Notes: generated by a model from the letters alone, not told the origin. A stretch of 64,000 nucleotides of DNA from Myxococcus dinghuensis (GCF_024198235.1 NZ_JAKCFB010000019.1:114733-178732), one strand, 5' to 3'; counted from the stretch's first letter, positions 50,120 to 58,519 are shown. A program made the numbers and translations.

Positions 50120-50668
50120 TCACGCCGCCTTCTCCGCGGCGGCGGCCACCGCCTGGACATCGATGGAGATATCCACGCGGTCACCCACGAGCAGCCCACC
50201 GGCCTCCAGCGCCTGGTTCCACGTGAGCCCGAACTCCTTGCGGTCGATGTGCGTGCTCGCCTGGAAGGCCAGGCGGTCGTTGCCCCACGGGTCCTTCAGC
50301 TTCCCGAGCAGCTCCGCCTCCAGCACCACCTCGCGCGTCACGTCGCGGACCGTCAGGTCGCCCACCACGCGGTAGCGCCCCTTGCCCTCGTCCTGCACGC
50401 GCTTGCTGCGGAAGATGAGCTTGGGGAAGGCCGCCACGTCGAAGAAGTCCGGCGAGCGCAGGTGGTTGTCACGCTGCTCCACGCCCGTGTCGATGCTTCC
50501 CGCCTCGATCTTCACCTCCACCGAACCCTGCGCGAGGTCGTCTCCGTTCACCACCACCTTGCCCTCGAACTTCGTGAACCGGCCGTGCACCTTCGCCACC
50601 ACCATGTGGCGGACCATGAAGCCCACCGTCGAGTGCGTCGTGTCCAGGTTCCAGGTCTTGAGGCTCAT
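50120..50668 (-). CDS. YceI-family lipocalin-like protein
   Basis: This is 182 residues from the ATG at 50668 (ggagag upstream). The YceI pattern is clear: W-N-L-D-T-T-H-S-T-V-G-F-M-V-R-H-M at the start, G-R-F-T-K-F-E-G, I-D-T-G-V-E-Q-R-D-N-H-L-R-S-P-D-F-F-D and F-P-K-L-I-F-R-S. There is no signal peptide, whereas E. coli YceI is periplasmic, so this one is cytoplasmic. The eight-stranded barrel binds isoprenoid-like lipids. It is upstream of pirin on the same strand; the pair may be co-transcribed and controlled by the palindromes upstream. Confidence 0.93.
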   Translation of the reverse strand: MSLKTWNLDTTHSTVGFMVRHMVVAKVHGRFTKFEGKVVVNGDDLAQGSVEVKIEAGSIDTGVEQRDNHLRSPDFFDVAAFPKLIFRSKRVQDEGKGRYRVVGDLTVRDVTREVVLEAELLGKLKDPWGNDRLAFQASTHIDRKEFGLTWNQALEAGGLLVGDRVDISIDVQAVAAAAEKAA

Positions 50669-50774
50669 GTTCGTCTCTCCTGTGGTTACCGCGTCTGGCC
50701 ACCCATAGAGCAACCGCCGGGCCACAACCCAAGCCATTGAATTCACTCGAAATACCCCTTCGCACCGCCCGATA

Positions 50775-50796
50775 TCATTTCAAAATGAGAGTCTCA
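50775..50796. promoter_or_regulatory. Overlapping palindromes upstream of yceI
   Basis: TCATTT-CA-AAATGA (50775-50788) overlaps TGAGA-g-TCTCA (50786-50796) in an AT-rich island about 107 bp upstream of yceI. This looks like an operator region. Confidence 0.4.
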
Positions 50797-50924
50797 CCCA
50801 CTCATCTGGAGAGGCTCTGGAGCGCGGGGGGCGCGGGGGGACTGGCGGGGAGGCGCGTGGGTGGCGGCACGGAGCGGTCAGACGGTGCGTTCCGGTGTCG
50901 TCGGGGGCTACCTTGAGAAACGCC

Positions 50925-51302
50925 ATGACCATCTCCCCCACACGCCGACAAGCCGCCCTGGACGCGCTCGCGCTCGACGACGAGGCCCTGCTCAAGACGT
51001 GCGAGGTGGACTACTTCATCGCCTCCGGTCCTGGCGGGCAGCACCGCAACACCACCGCCAGCGGTGTACGGCTCACGCACGCCGCGACGGAGCTGTCCGT
51101 CACCGCCACCGAGCGCCGCAGCCAGGTGCAGAACAAGGGCGCCGCGCTGGAGCGACTCCGCGAGGGGCTGCGCGTGCTGACGTTCGTTCCCAAGGTACGC
51201 CGGGCCACCCGCCCCACCGCCGGCTCCAAGCGCCGACGCCTCGAGGGCAAGCGCCGCACGTCGGAGAAGAAGTCCCAGCGCGGCGGCAAGGGAGACTGGT
51301 GA
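50925..51302 (+). CDS. Release-factor-like GGQ protein
   Basis: This is 125 residues from the ATG at 50925. It contains the peptidyl-tRNA hydrolysis motif in I-A-S-G-P-G-G-Q-H-R-N-T-T, with V-R-L-T-H and the R-S-Q-V-Q-N-K-G-A-A-L segment of RF domain 3, and a very basic tail (K-R-R-R-L-E-G-K-R-R-T-S-E-K-K). There is no stop-codon-recognition domain. It resembles ArfB/YaeJ in layout: ArfB's basic tail enters the empty mRNA channel of stalled ribosomes. It is likely a ribosome-rescue hydrolase, although the linker and tail sequences differ from ArfB. It is not co-transcribed with the pilin cluster by spacing (211 bp). Confidence 0.85.
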   Translation: MTISPTRRQAALDALALDDEALLKTCEVDYFIASGPGGQHRNTTASGVRLTHAATELSVTATERRSQVQNKGAALERLREGLRVLTFVPKVRRATRPTAGSKRRRLEGKRRTSEKKSQRGGKGDW

Positions 51303-51403
51303 GTCGCGCCTCGCGCGGCTGAGGAGCGCCGCCGCTACGCAAGCCCTTGCGGACTTGCAAAGTTTGCGTGGCACCTCGCCTGGGAGTCATCCGGAGAGAG
51401 CGG

Positions 51404-51431
51404 GGGATTCCGCGTTGGAGCCTGGGATTCC
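51404..51431. promoter_or_regulatory. Direct repeat upstream of pilY1
   Basis: GGGATTCC occurs at 51404 and again at 51424, exactly 20 bp apart (two helical turns), 83-110 bp before the pilY1 start. It could bind a regulator on one face of DNA. Confidence 0.3.
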
Positions 51432-51513
51432 GGCCTCGGCGTGAAGGGCACATGGCGTGCAGAGAGCGGTCGCGCTGACCCGTTCTCCGCCCCCCCTCCA
51501 GCCGGAGCCCTTC

Positions 51514-54500
51514 ATGACTCCTCGGCCGCCCTCTTCTTCGATTCGTCGCACCTTGCTCGCGGTGGCGCTGCTGGCCGCACTCCCCGCCTCGGCGACGGAC
51601 CTCGTCACCTTCAGTCGCGGCTCACTCATCATCCCGGAGCAGGCGACGTTCCAGCAGGGATGTGGCTCGCTCTCCGCCTATGGATTGGTGTGGCGACTGC
51701 TCCAGGCGAACCAACCCGGCGGGATGAACGCCGACCGGCCGGTGACGGTGTACCTGGCCATCAACGACGTGAAGGAGTCCCCCAACCGGTGCGTGCCCAC
51801 CAACCGGCACACGCCGCCGGCGCCCACGACCGACACGAAGTGGAACGACGGGTGTGACTTCACCATCACCAACACCGCGGAGCAGCCGGTCGTCCCGGTC
51901 AACTTCGGCACGGCGTTCCCCACGACGGGCGTCTATCCCTACGGGACCATCGAGAACTTCTCCACGACCTCCACGGTGGCGCGCCCGTACTTCACCTCCA
52001 CCACGCTGACCAACACCGTCACCAACCCGCGCTTCTCCACGGTGCGCTACATGGGTGGCGCGTTCATCATCGACGCGGCGGACGCCAAGCGCGCCATCGA
52101 CTTCATCCGCTCCGGCTCGGGCGACCTGTCCCCGGAGAAGTTCCGCACCTCGTGCACCTGCACCACGTTCAGGAACGGCAGCGGCTGCCACTACGTGCGC
52201 ATGCACCAGTCGACCATCGAGTTCACCGCCCCCATCGCCCGCCGCATCAACAGCACCCCGCCGAAGATCGCCCTGCTCGACCTGTCCGACGGCTTCAACA
52301 GCGACGGCGACCCGCTGGTGAAGGGCGGAATGCTCGACGCCTACCTGGACAACGCGGGCCTCGACTTCGCGGGCGCGGGCGGCTGCCCGGAGGGCACCAC
52401 GTCCGGCTGCACGCTCAACAACAAGAAGCCCGGCCTCATCTACGACGCGCTCCACGCCAACGCGGACCTCGTCTCCACCGCCACGTTCCCCAAGGGCCTG
52501 CTCAACGCGGTGGACGCCTCCACGGGCAAGCCCCGCTACAAGGTGTTCTGGGCGCCGCACTGGGAGATCGGCAACATCTCCCGCAGGGAGTACGTGCCCA
52601 ACGGCGACGGCTCCACGACCCAGCGCGAGAACGTGCTGAACAACGTGGAGTACTTCACCAACCAGCGCGGCAACGGCCTGTTCGCCGAGTGCGCGAGCAT
52701 CTGGTCGTACGAGACGACGGTCCGGCCCAACAACACCCCGGTGCTCACCTCGCGCTTCCAGGGCGATGGCAACTTCACCAAGAACTCGCTCAGCGGCGGC
52801 AGCACCTGGGACGGGCGCAACTGCACCGACCCGGACTACCTGGCCCAGTCCACGTCCAACCGCGGCCAGTGCGTCCTGTACCCCAACCCGGGAGACCCCT
52901 TCTCCCAGATGGGTGACTTCCGCTTCAACAACACCGTCGGCCACACGGAGAACTACCGCGCCACCTACAAGACGGGCGTGCGACGGCTGGCGGTGAGCTG
53001 GTTCGGCTACGCCAGCGGGGAGCGCTTCGACAACACGACCGACGTGGCGAAGAACGCCCGCCGTGGCCACGACTTCTTCACCTTCAACCAGAAGGACAAC
53101 GACCCGAAGAAGGCGACCATCGTCTACCTCGCGGGCCATGACTTCAAGTCGAGCGTCCCCGGCACGCGCATCGTGCTCAACACGCTGCTCAACCTGGGCT
53201 CGGAGCCCGTGGGCAGCGAGCGCGCCATCTCCGCGCCGGTGGCCTTCGACGACACCAACGGCAGCGACGCCAACGGCTCGCGCGCCCTGGTGCTCGCGGC
53301 CACCTACGACGCCGTGTCCGGCTACCCGCCCGGCGTGGACACCTACGTGCCCACCCAGGGCTCGCAGTGGGTGTTCCCCTACTTCCCCGGCCACCTGCGC
53401 GCGCACTCGCTCATCGGCGGCTCCTCGCTGGGCACCGGCGAGAGCGCGCTGGACGCGGCCACGCTCTGGGACGCGGACGCGGCCCTGCCCGCCCCGGGCG
53501 AGCGCAACGTCTTCACGTACTTCGGCGGCGAGGTGAAGGAGAACCCTTCGCTCGGGGCCGGGCTGAGCGCGCCGCGCAACGTGCTCCAGGTGGGCTGGAA
53601 GCCGCAGAACGTGGCCGGCACCGCCATCAACAACAGCTACGGCGGCGGGCCCAACTCCGGCTGCGTGGACGTGCTGAAGCTGGGCAAGGTCACCGACCCC
53701 GACGGCACCAACCGCTTCGACTTCGTCACCACCGCCGCGGGCGACGGCGTGTGCGACCTGCAGCAGGCGGTCCAGTTCTCCACGCAGCTGGCGGGCACGG
53801 ACTTCGGGGTGAGCATGCAGGCCGTGAACAAGGCGGCGCTCGCGGCGGACTTCAACGCGGTGGCGCAGATGCTCCAGCGCGTGCGCGGCTTCTGCTTCGC
53901 CACGTCCACCGGCGCCGACGGCAGCGGCACGCCCGTCCTCACGCCCGCCGACAACCAGTGCAACAACCCGGACGCGGACAACCGCGCGCACCTGGGCGGC
54001 TTCGTGCACTCGTCGCCCGCGGTGGTGAAGGCCAGCCCCTACATCCCCGACCGCGGCGCGCCCCGTCCCACGGTCGCCTACGCGGCGGGCCTGGATGGCC
54101 AGTTGCACGCCTTCTACGTGTCGGGCGGCGCGCGGTACGACGGCCCGGCGGAGACGCTGGCCTACCCCAACACCAGCGCCGAGTCCGCCTTCGTCACGGA
54201 CTGGGCGGCGCGCTTCCGCAACAGCACCACGCCGGCGGCCGGCACGGAGCTGTGGAGCTTCCTGCCCGCCACGCAGCTGCCGTGGCTGCGCAGCAACAAC
54301 GCCCGCGTCAACAGCGCGCCGGTGGTGCTGGACGTGTTCGCGGACTTCGTGGGCAGCGGCAAGCGTGAGTGGCACACCGTGCTGCTCGCCAACGTGGGGC
54401 AGACGGGGCGGGACCTGTTCGCCCTGGACGTCACGAACCCGCTGCGCCCGGTGCTGCTGTGGCACCTGGTGGGGAGCCACGCCCAGACGGGCACCTTCCC

Positions 54501-55746
54501 GCCGCACGCCCCCGTGGCGCTGGCGAACCGGAGCACCGGCGGCACGCAGTGGGCCGCGAAGTGGCGCGAGGCGGACGCCCACTTCGTCATGGCGCCCGCG
54601 ACGGACCCGGGGCGCGACGCGACCGGCCTCTACGACTACAAGGACCTGGGCGGCACGCGCGGCCTGTCCGTGGGCATCGTGCGACAGGGCCTGGAGCCCA
54701 CGTACACCGTCTTCGTCGCCTCCAGCAGCTCCGGCGCCACCGGCACGCCCGCCAAGGGCATCCAGGTCTTCGCGCTCGACGTGGCCACCGGCCAGAAGCT
54801 GTGGCAGTGGCAGCAGGCCTATACCCAGGCCTGGGTGGACAACACCACGCCCACCGCGCCCACCGTGCTGACGGACACCGGCGGCGCCGCGCGGGTGTAC
54901 GTGGGCGACATGGAGGGCCGGCTGTGGGAGCTGGACGGCGCCACGGGACAGAACGTCAACGTGGTGAAGCTCGGCCCCGCGTGCTCACCGACCTCGCCGT
55001 GCAAGTACGCGGCGCTCGACACCGGCTCCACCGCCACCCAGCCCCAACCCATCACCACCAACGTGGCGCTGGCGCGCCTGCCGCAGACCATCACCACCGG
55101 CACCGCGCTCAAGGACTACGCGGGCGAGCTGGTGGCCATGGTGGGCACCGGCGGCGCCAACTGGGTGCCCGCCACGTCACCGGGCCAGCTCCACCTGGCG
55201 CTGCTCGAGCGCCAGCGGCGCCTGCCCCTGGGCGTGGACGGCACGAAGCTCAACGGCTCGCCCATCACCGCCTCCGCGGCGAACACGCTGGCCGAGGACC
55301 AGGGCGTCCTCCAGGAGCCCACGCCCTTCCCGCTGACGTTCGCCGCGCCCCGGCACCTGTACGGCACCATCAGCGTCGCGGGGCGCACCGCGTACTTCAG
55401 CACCGCCAACGGCCCCGTCAACGACCTGATGGCGCTCGACGGCCTCACCGCGGGCGCCACCTACGCGCTGGACCTGGGCAACACCGCCACGTCGGCGGGC
55501 AGCGCGGCCACGCCCCTGCCCGGCCTGGCGCTGGCCAACTACGGCGGCGTGGCCGTGTACCACCGCGACAACGGGGGCGCGTCCACCGACTACGTGGTGG
55601 GCCTGGAGGTGAGCCGCATCACCAACACCCGCATCGAGAACACGTCGGGCAAGGGCCCCTCCAGCCCGGACGACACCCTGCGGGTCAACGGCCAGGGCGG
55701 CCTGCTCTTCCGGCTGCTCAACTGGAGCCAGAGGTTCTTCGAATGA
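51514..55746 (+). CDS. pilY1: PilY1-like type IV pilus tip adhesin
   Basis: This is 1410 residues with a ggag site upstream of the ATG. The signal peptide is L-L-A-V-A-L-L-A-A-L-P-A-S-A. The N-terminal 800 residues form a large beta-rich region with several cysteine pairs and no clear VWA motif. From about 825 the PilY1/PilC beta-propeller begins: F-V-H-S-S-P-A-V-V, A-A-G-L-D-G-Q-L-H-A-F-Y, G-T-E-L-W-S-F-L-P, L-F-A-L-D-V-T-N-P and G-D-M-E-G-R-L-W-E-L-D. PilY1 with minor pilins primes pilus assembly and sits at the tip. Three minor-pilin genes follow with overlapping starts. M. xanthus has three such clusters; which one this matches cannot be told here. Confidence 0.92.
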   Translation: MTPRPPSSSIRRTLLAVALLAALPASATDLVTFSRGSLIIPEQATFQQGCGSLSAYGLVWRLLQANQPGGMNADRPVTVYLAINDVKESPNRCVPTNRHTPPAPTTDTKWNDGCDFTITNTAEQPVVPVNFGTAFPTTGVYPYGTIENFSTTSTVARPYFTSTTLTNTVTNPRFSTVRYMGGAFIIDAADAKRAIDFIRSGSGDLSPEKFRTSCTCTTFRNGSGCHYVRMHQSTIEFTAPIARRINSTPPKIALLDLSDGFNSDGDPLVKGGMLDAYLDNAGLDFAGAGGCPEGTTSGCTLNNKKPGLIYDALHANADLVSTATFPKGLLNAVDASTGKPRYKVFWAPHWEIGNISRREYVPNGDGSTTQRENVLNNVEYFTNQRGNGLFAECASIWSYETTVRPNNTPVLTSRFQGDGNFTKNSLSGGSTWDGRNCTDPDYLAQSTSNRGQCVLYPNPGDPFSQMGDFRFNNTVGHTENYRATYKTGVRRLAVSWFGYASGERFDNTTDVAKNARRGHDFFTFNQKDNDPKKATIVYLAGHDFKSSVPGTRIVLNTLLNLGSEPVGSERAISAPVAFDDTNGSDANGSRALVLAATYDAVSGYPPGVDTYVPTQGSQWVFPYFPGHLRAHSLIGGSSLGTGESALDAATLWDADAALPAPGERNVFTYFGGEVKENPSLGAGLSAPRNVLQVGWKPQNVAGTAINNSYGGGPNSGCVDVLKLGKVTDPDGTNRFDFVTTAAGDGVCDLQQAVQFSTQLAGTDFGVSMQAVNKAALAADFNAVAQMLQRVRGFCFATSTGADGSGTPVLTPADNQCNNPDADNRAHLGGFVHSSPAVVKASPYIPDRGAPRPTVAYAAGLDGQLHAFYVSGGARYDGPAETLAYPNTSAESAFVTDWAARFRNSTTPAAGTELWSFLPATQLPWLRSNNARVNSAPVVLDVFADFVGSGKREWHTVLLANVGQTGRDLFALDVTNPLRPVLLWHLVGSHAQTGTFPPHAPVALANRSTGGTQWAAKWREADAHFVMAPATDPGRDATGLYDYKDLGGTRGLSVGIVRQGLEPTYTVFVASSSSGATGTPAKGIQVFALDVATGQKLWQWQQAYTQAWVDNTTPTAPTVLTDTGGAARVYVGDMEGRLWELDGATGQNVNVVKLGPACSPTSPCKYAALDTGSTATQPQPITTNVALARLPQTITTGTALKDYAGELVAMVGTGGANWVPATSPGQLHLALLERQRRLPLGVDGTKLNGSPITASAANTLAEDQGVLQEPTPFPLTFAAPRHLYGTISVAGRTAYFSTANGPVNDLMALDGLTAGATYALDLGNTATSAGSAATPLPGLALANYGGVAVYHRDNGGASTDYVVGLEVSRITNTRIENTSGKGPSSPDDTLRVNGQGGLLFRLLNWSQRFFE

Positions 55747-56330
55747 ACGCGCCCCCGCGGAGCCGTCTCCCTCGCGGCGCCACGCTGGTCGAGGTGCTCG
55801 TGTCCATGGTCATCCTCGCGCTGGCCGCCGCCGGCGCGGTGGCCGGCATGGTGTTCGCCTCGCGCGACGTGCACGACGGCCAGTTGCTCCAGGTCAAGCG
55901 CCTGCTGCTCGAGGCGAGCACGCAGCGGCTGTGGCTGGCCGGCAAGGCCCCGCTCCTGGCCGAGGCCGTGGTCCGCCCCAACACCTTCCCCACGGACCTG
56001 GCGCCGGGCACCGCGCCCTGGCGCGTGGACCCCAGCCCCGCGGTGGGCGGGGACATCGGCTCCGGGGCCTACTTCAAGCTGTCCGCGTCCGGCCAGGTGG
56101 AGCCCCTCACCGGCATCTCCGCCGGCACCGCGTGCAACGCCCCGACGCTGCCGGAGGGCACGTATTGCCGCGAGGTGCTGGTCACCGTGGGGCTGCCCCG
56201 CGACGTGCCCACGGCCGCCAGCGCGCTCCTCCCCGCGGGCGCCCGGCCGATGACGGTCTGGATGCGCGTCGTCCGCAAGGGCGACAACGCGGCCCGCGCC
56301 CAGTCCCACAGCGAGGTGTTCGTCCAATGA
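55743..56330 (+). CDS. pilV: Minor pilin, PilV-like
   Basis: This is 195 residues; the ATG overlaps the pilY1 stop (ATGA). It has a class III prepilin leader R-L-P-R-G with cleavage before A-T-L-V-E-V-L-V-S-M, keeping Glu at +5, and a hydrophobic helix. It is a short globular head with two cysteines late (C-N-A..., Y-C-R-E-V), consistent with a pilin disulfide. PilV-type minor pilins join PilW/PilX and PilY1 in the tip complex. It is cleaved by PilD in the inner membrane; pilD is not in the window. Confidence 0.88.
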   Translation: MNAPPRSRLPRGATLVEVLVSMVILALAAAGAVAGMVFASRDVHDGQLLQVKRLLLEASTQRLWLAGKAPLLAEAVVRPNTFPTDLAPGTAPWRVDPSPAVGGDIGSGAYFKLSASGQVEPLTGISAGTACNAPTLPEGTYCREVLVTVGLPRDVPTAASALLPAGARPMTVWMRVVRKGDNAARAQSHSEVFVQ

Positions 56331-57400
56331 GCACGCCCCGAGGCATGACGCTGCTGGAGACGATGATCGCCCTGGCCATCACCTCCGTCATCATCGCCGC
56401 CGCCGCCACGCTGATGCTGGCGGGCAGCCGGTTCATCCACAACACGGAGCACTCGGCCGACAGCCACGACGCCTCGCGGATGGCGGGCGAGGCGCTGATG
56501 AACGCCGTGCGCCAGGCCGGCGCGGGCGCGCCCGGGGGCCTCTGGGTCCGCCTGGGCGGCACGCCCGTGCGCATCAACACGGTGTTCGGGCGCGACGGCA
56601 CCACCGGCACGGGCACCGCCGGCAACGTCGCCACCGCCGACGGTTCGGACGACCTGTGGCTGGTGCTGCCGGACCGCAACTACCTGGGAGAGCCGTGCGT
56701 CGCGCAGGGCGCCGCCGCGTCCGTGGTGAGCCCCGGCACGGGCGCGCTCCAGGTCAACTGCACGCAGGGCCTGAGGGCGGGCGGGCTGCACATGGCCAGC
56801 AACATGACGACCGGCGCGCTGCTCAGCAACGTCGTCCTCACGCCGGCGGGCCCCACCGCCCCCGGGCAGGTGTCGTACGACGAGGCGTCGACGAGCGGCT
56901 ACTCCAACGCCCCGGAGAAGGGCGGCTTCCAGACCGGGGACCTGGTGTATCCGGTGCGGCTGGTGCACTTCTTCATCGGGCCGCACCCGAGGACGGGGCG
57001 CCCGTCGCTGATGCGCGCGGAGGGCCGGCTCCTCGCCGACACGTTGAGCCGCCCCTTCTCCGACGTGACGACCACGCCCGCCCAGGTGGTGCAGGAGAAC
57101 GTGGAGGACTTCCAGGTGGCCTTCGGCTTCGACACGTCCGGGACGGAGAACCCGGCCGCGTACACCTGGCAGCACGGCCTGGGGTCCACCTTCCAGACGG
57201 GCCTGCGCACGGTGCGCATCACCGTGGTGGCCACCGGCCGCACGCCCCGGCGCGACTCGCGCAGCGCCACCGTGCTGTCCGACGACAAGCCCGTCACCGC
57301 GGAGAACCACGTGCCCACCCGCACCACCGCGGACGGGCTCTACCGCAGCCTCTACACCCGCCGCGTGGAGCTGCCGAACCTGGCGGCCGCCAGCCTGTGA
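56327..57400 (+). CDS. pilW: Minor pilin, PilW-like
   Basis: This is 357 residues; the ATG overlaps the previous stop by 4 bp. The leader is very short (five residues and Gly6), then M-T-L-L-E-T-M-I-A-L-A with Glu at +5. It is the largest pilin of the set, as PilW usually is, with a big beta-rich head (about 60-350) including C-V-A-Q-G... and L-Q-V-N-C. It ends with V-R-I-T-V-V-A-T-G-R-T and a basic tail. It acts in the tip complex with PilV, PilX and PilY1. Confidence 0.88.
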   Translation: MSTPRGMTLLETMIALAITSVIIAAAATLMLAGSRFIHNTEHSADSHDASRMAGEALMNAVRQAGAGAPGGLWVRLGGTPVRINTVFGRDGTTGTGTAGNVATADGSDDLWLVLPDRNYLGEPCVAQGAAASVVSPGTGALQVNCTQGLRAGGLHMASNMTTGALLSNVVLTPAGPTAPGQVSYDEASTSGYSNAPEKGGFQTGDLVYPVRLVHFFIGPHPRTGRPSLMRAEGRLLADTLSRPFSDVTTTPAQVVQENVEDFQVAFGFDTSGTENPAAYTWQHGLGSTFQTGLRTVRITVVATGRTPRRDSRSATVLSDDKPVTAENHVPTRTTADGLYRSLYTRRVELPNLAAASL

Positions 57401-57408
57401 GTCCCGCG

Positions 57409-58014
57409 ATGCGCACCCCTCCCCTCCGTCACCCCCGAGGCGCCACGCTGCTCGTCGTCGTGCTGCTCGTCACCATCCTGCTGACGCTCGTGGGCAGCCT
57501 GATGATGTACGCGGGCGGCGAGCGCGTGCGCGCCGTGGCCGCCGGCCGCGCCAGCCAGCGCCAGAGCTGCGCGGAGAGCGGCCTGCAACTGGCGCGCAGC
57601 TTCTACGGCCGCAACTACGCGAACTGGAACACGTACCTGTCCACGCCCGGCACCTATGACCCGGTGCGCTCCTCCTTCAACCCCACCCCCGCCGACCCCA
57701 CCTCCCCCGCGCTCCAGGCGGCGCGGCCGGAGCTCTTCGCGGACGTGGACGGAGACGGGAAGCTGGATGTCTTCCTCTACATCCGCGACAACGAGGACGA
57801 GTTCCTGCCCCTGGCCCCCAACTGGCGTCGCGACAACGACCAGGTGACGGTGGTGGGCGCGGTGTGCATCTCCCAGACGCTGCGCCCGCGCCGCTCGGAC
57901 GGCAGCCAGGACCCCACCACGCTCGCGCTGGAGGGGCTGCTCAGCTACAACGGGGGCGGCGACCGCAACTGCGCCCAGGGCACCTCGGGCGACGGCTCGG
58001 CCAACTGCAACTGA
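57409..58014 (+). CDS. pilX: Minor pilin, PilX-like, with EF-hand-like calcium loop
   Basis: This is 201 residues from ATG 57409; a GTG at 57397 overlapping the pilW stop (GTGA) is an alternative that fits the operon pattern. The leader ends at Gly11 before A-T-L-L-V-V-V-L-L, so Glu+5 is Val, as is typical for PilX/GspK-type tip pilins. The head holds A-D-V-D-G-D-G-K-L-D-V-F (Asp112, 114, 116, 120), which matches the D-x-D-G-D-G-x-L-D calcium loop of EF-hands and dockerins. Cysteines occur near 54, 149 and in the tail. It is the last gene of the pilY1 operon. Confidence 0.88.
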   Translation: MRTPPLRHPRGATLLVVVLLVTILLTLVGSLMMYAGGERVRAVAAGRASQRQSCAESGLQLARSFYGRNYANWNTYLSTPGTYDPVRSSFNPTPADPTSPALQAARPELFADVDGDGKLDVFLYIRDNEDEFLPLAPNWRRDNDQVTVVGAVCISQTLRPRRSDGSQDPTTLALEGLLSYNGGGDRNCAQGTSGDGSANCN

Positions 58015-58096
58015 GAGCCCCTCGGGACACACGTCCCGCGCCCCGGCGCGCGGGCCGGCGTCCTCCGGGGGCTCGCTCGACGAGGAGGACCCCGGA

Positions 58097-58519
58097 ATGC
58101 CCACGCTCGAAGACGCCATCGCCCTGGCGGTGCAGGCCCACCGCGGGCAGCGCGACAAGGCGGGCCAACCCTACGTGCTGCACCCGCTGCGGCTGATGCT
58201 GCGGCTGGAGACGGAGGAGGAGCGCACCGTCGCCGTGCTGCACGACGTGGTGGAGGACACGCCCTGGACGCTGGAGAAGCTGCGCGAGGCCGGCTACGCG
58301 GAGCCGGTGCTGCGCGCGCTCGACAACCTCACCCGGCGCAAGGACGAGACGTACGAGGCCTTCATCGAGCGGCTGCGCCCGGACGCGCTGGCGCGCCGGG
58401 TGAAGCTGGCGGACCTGGAGGACAACATGGACGTGCGCCGGCTGGTGGCGGTGACGGCCAGGGACACGGAGCGGCTGGCCCGCTACCGCGCGGCCTGGAC
58501 GCGCCTGCGCGAACCCTGA
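58097..58519 (+). CDS. Small HD-domain hydrolase (SpoT/MESH1-like)
   Basis: This is 140 residues from the ATG at 58097. The HD fold of (p)ppGpp hydrolases is visible: A-H-R-G-Q-R-D-K-A-G-Q-P-Y-V-L-H-P-L-R (first His region), V-A-V-L-H-D-V-V-E-D (H-D) and V-K-L-A-D-L-E-D-N (the late Asp). There is no synthetase, TGS or ACT domain, so it is a single-domain small alarmone hydrolase or a relative. It hydrolyses a 3'-pyrophosphate in characterised relatives; here the substrate is inferred. It follows the pilin operon after 82 bp on the same strand. Confidence 0.85.
   Translation: MPTLEDAIALAVQAHRGQRDKAGQPYVLHPLRLMLRLETEEERTVAVLHDVVEDTPWTLEKLREAGYAEPVLRALDNLTRRKDETYEAFIERLRPDALARRVKLADLEDNMDVRRLVAVTARDTERLARYRAAWTRLREP

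Noticed and set aside
51303..51513. Sigma-54 promoter before pilY1 (TGGCAC near 51370)
   Set aside because: The TGGCAC element is present but the TTGC-type -12 element at the right spacing is absent.
51622..54582. Reverse-strand open frame of about 986 codons opposite pilY1
   Set aside because: Its composition is dominated by Arg, Val, His and Gly from reading GC-rich codons backward; PilY1 on the other strand is well supported.
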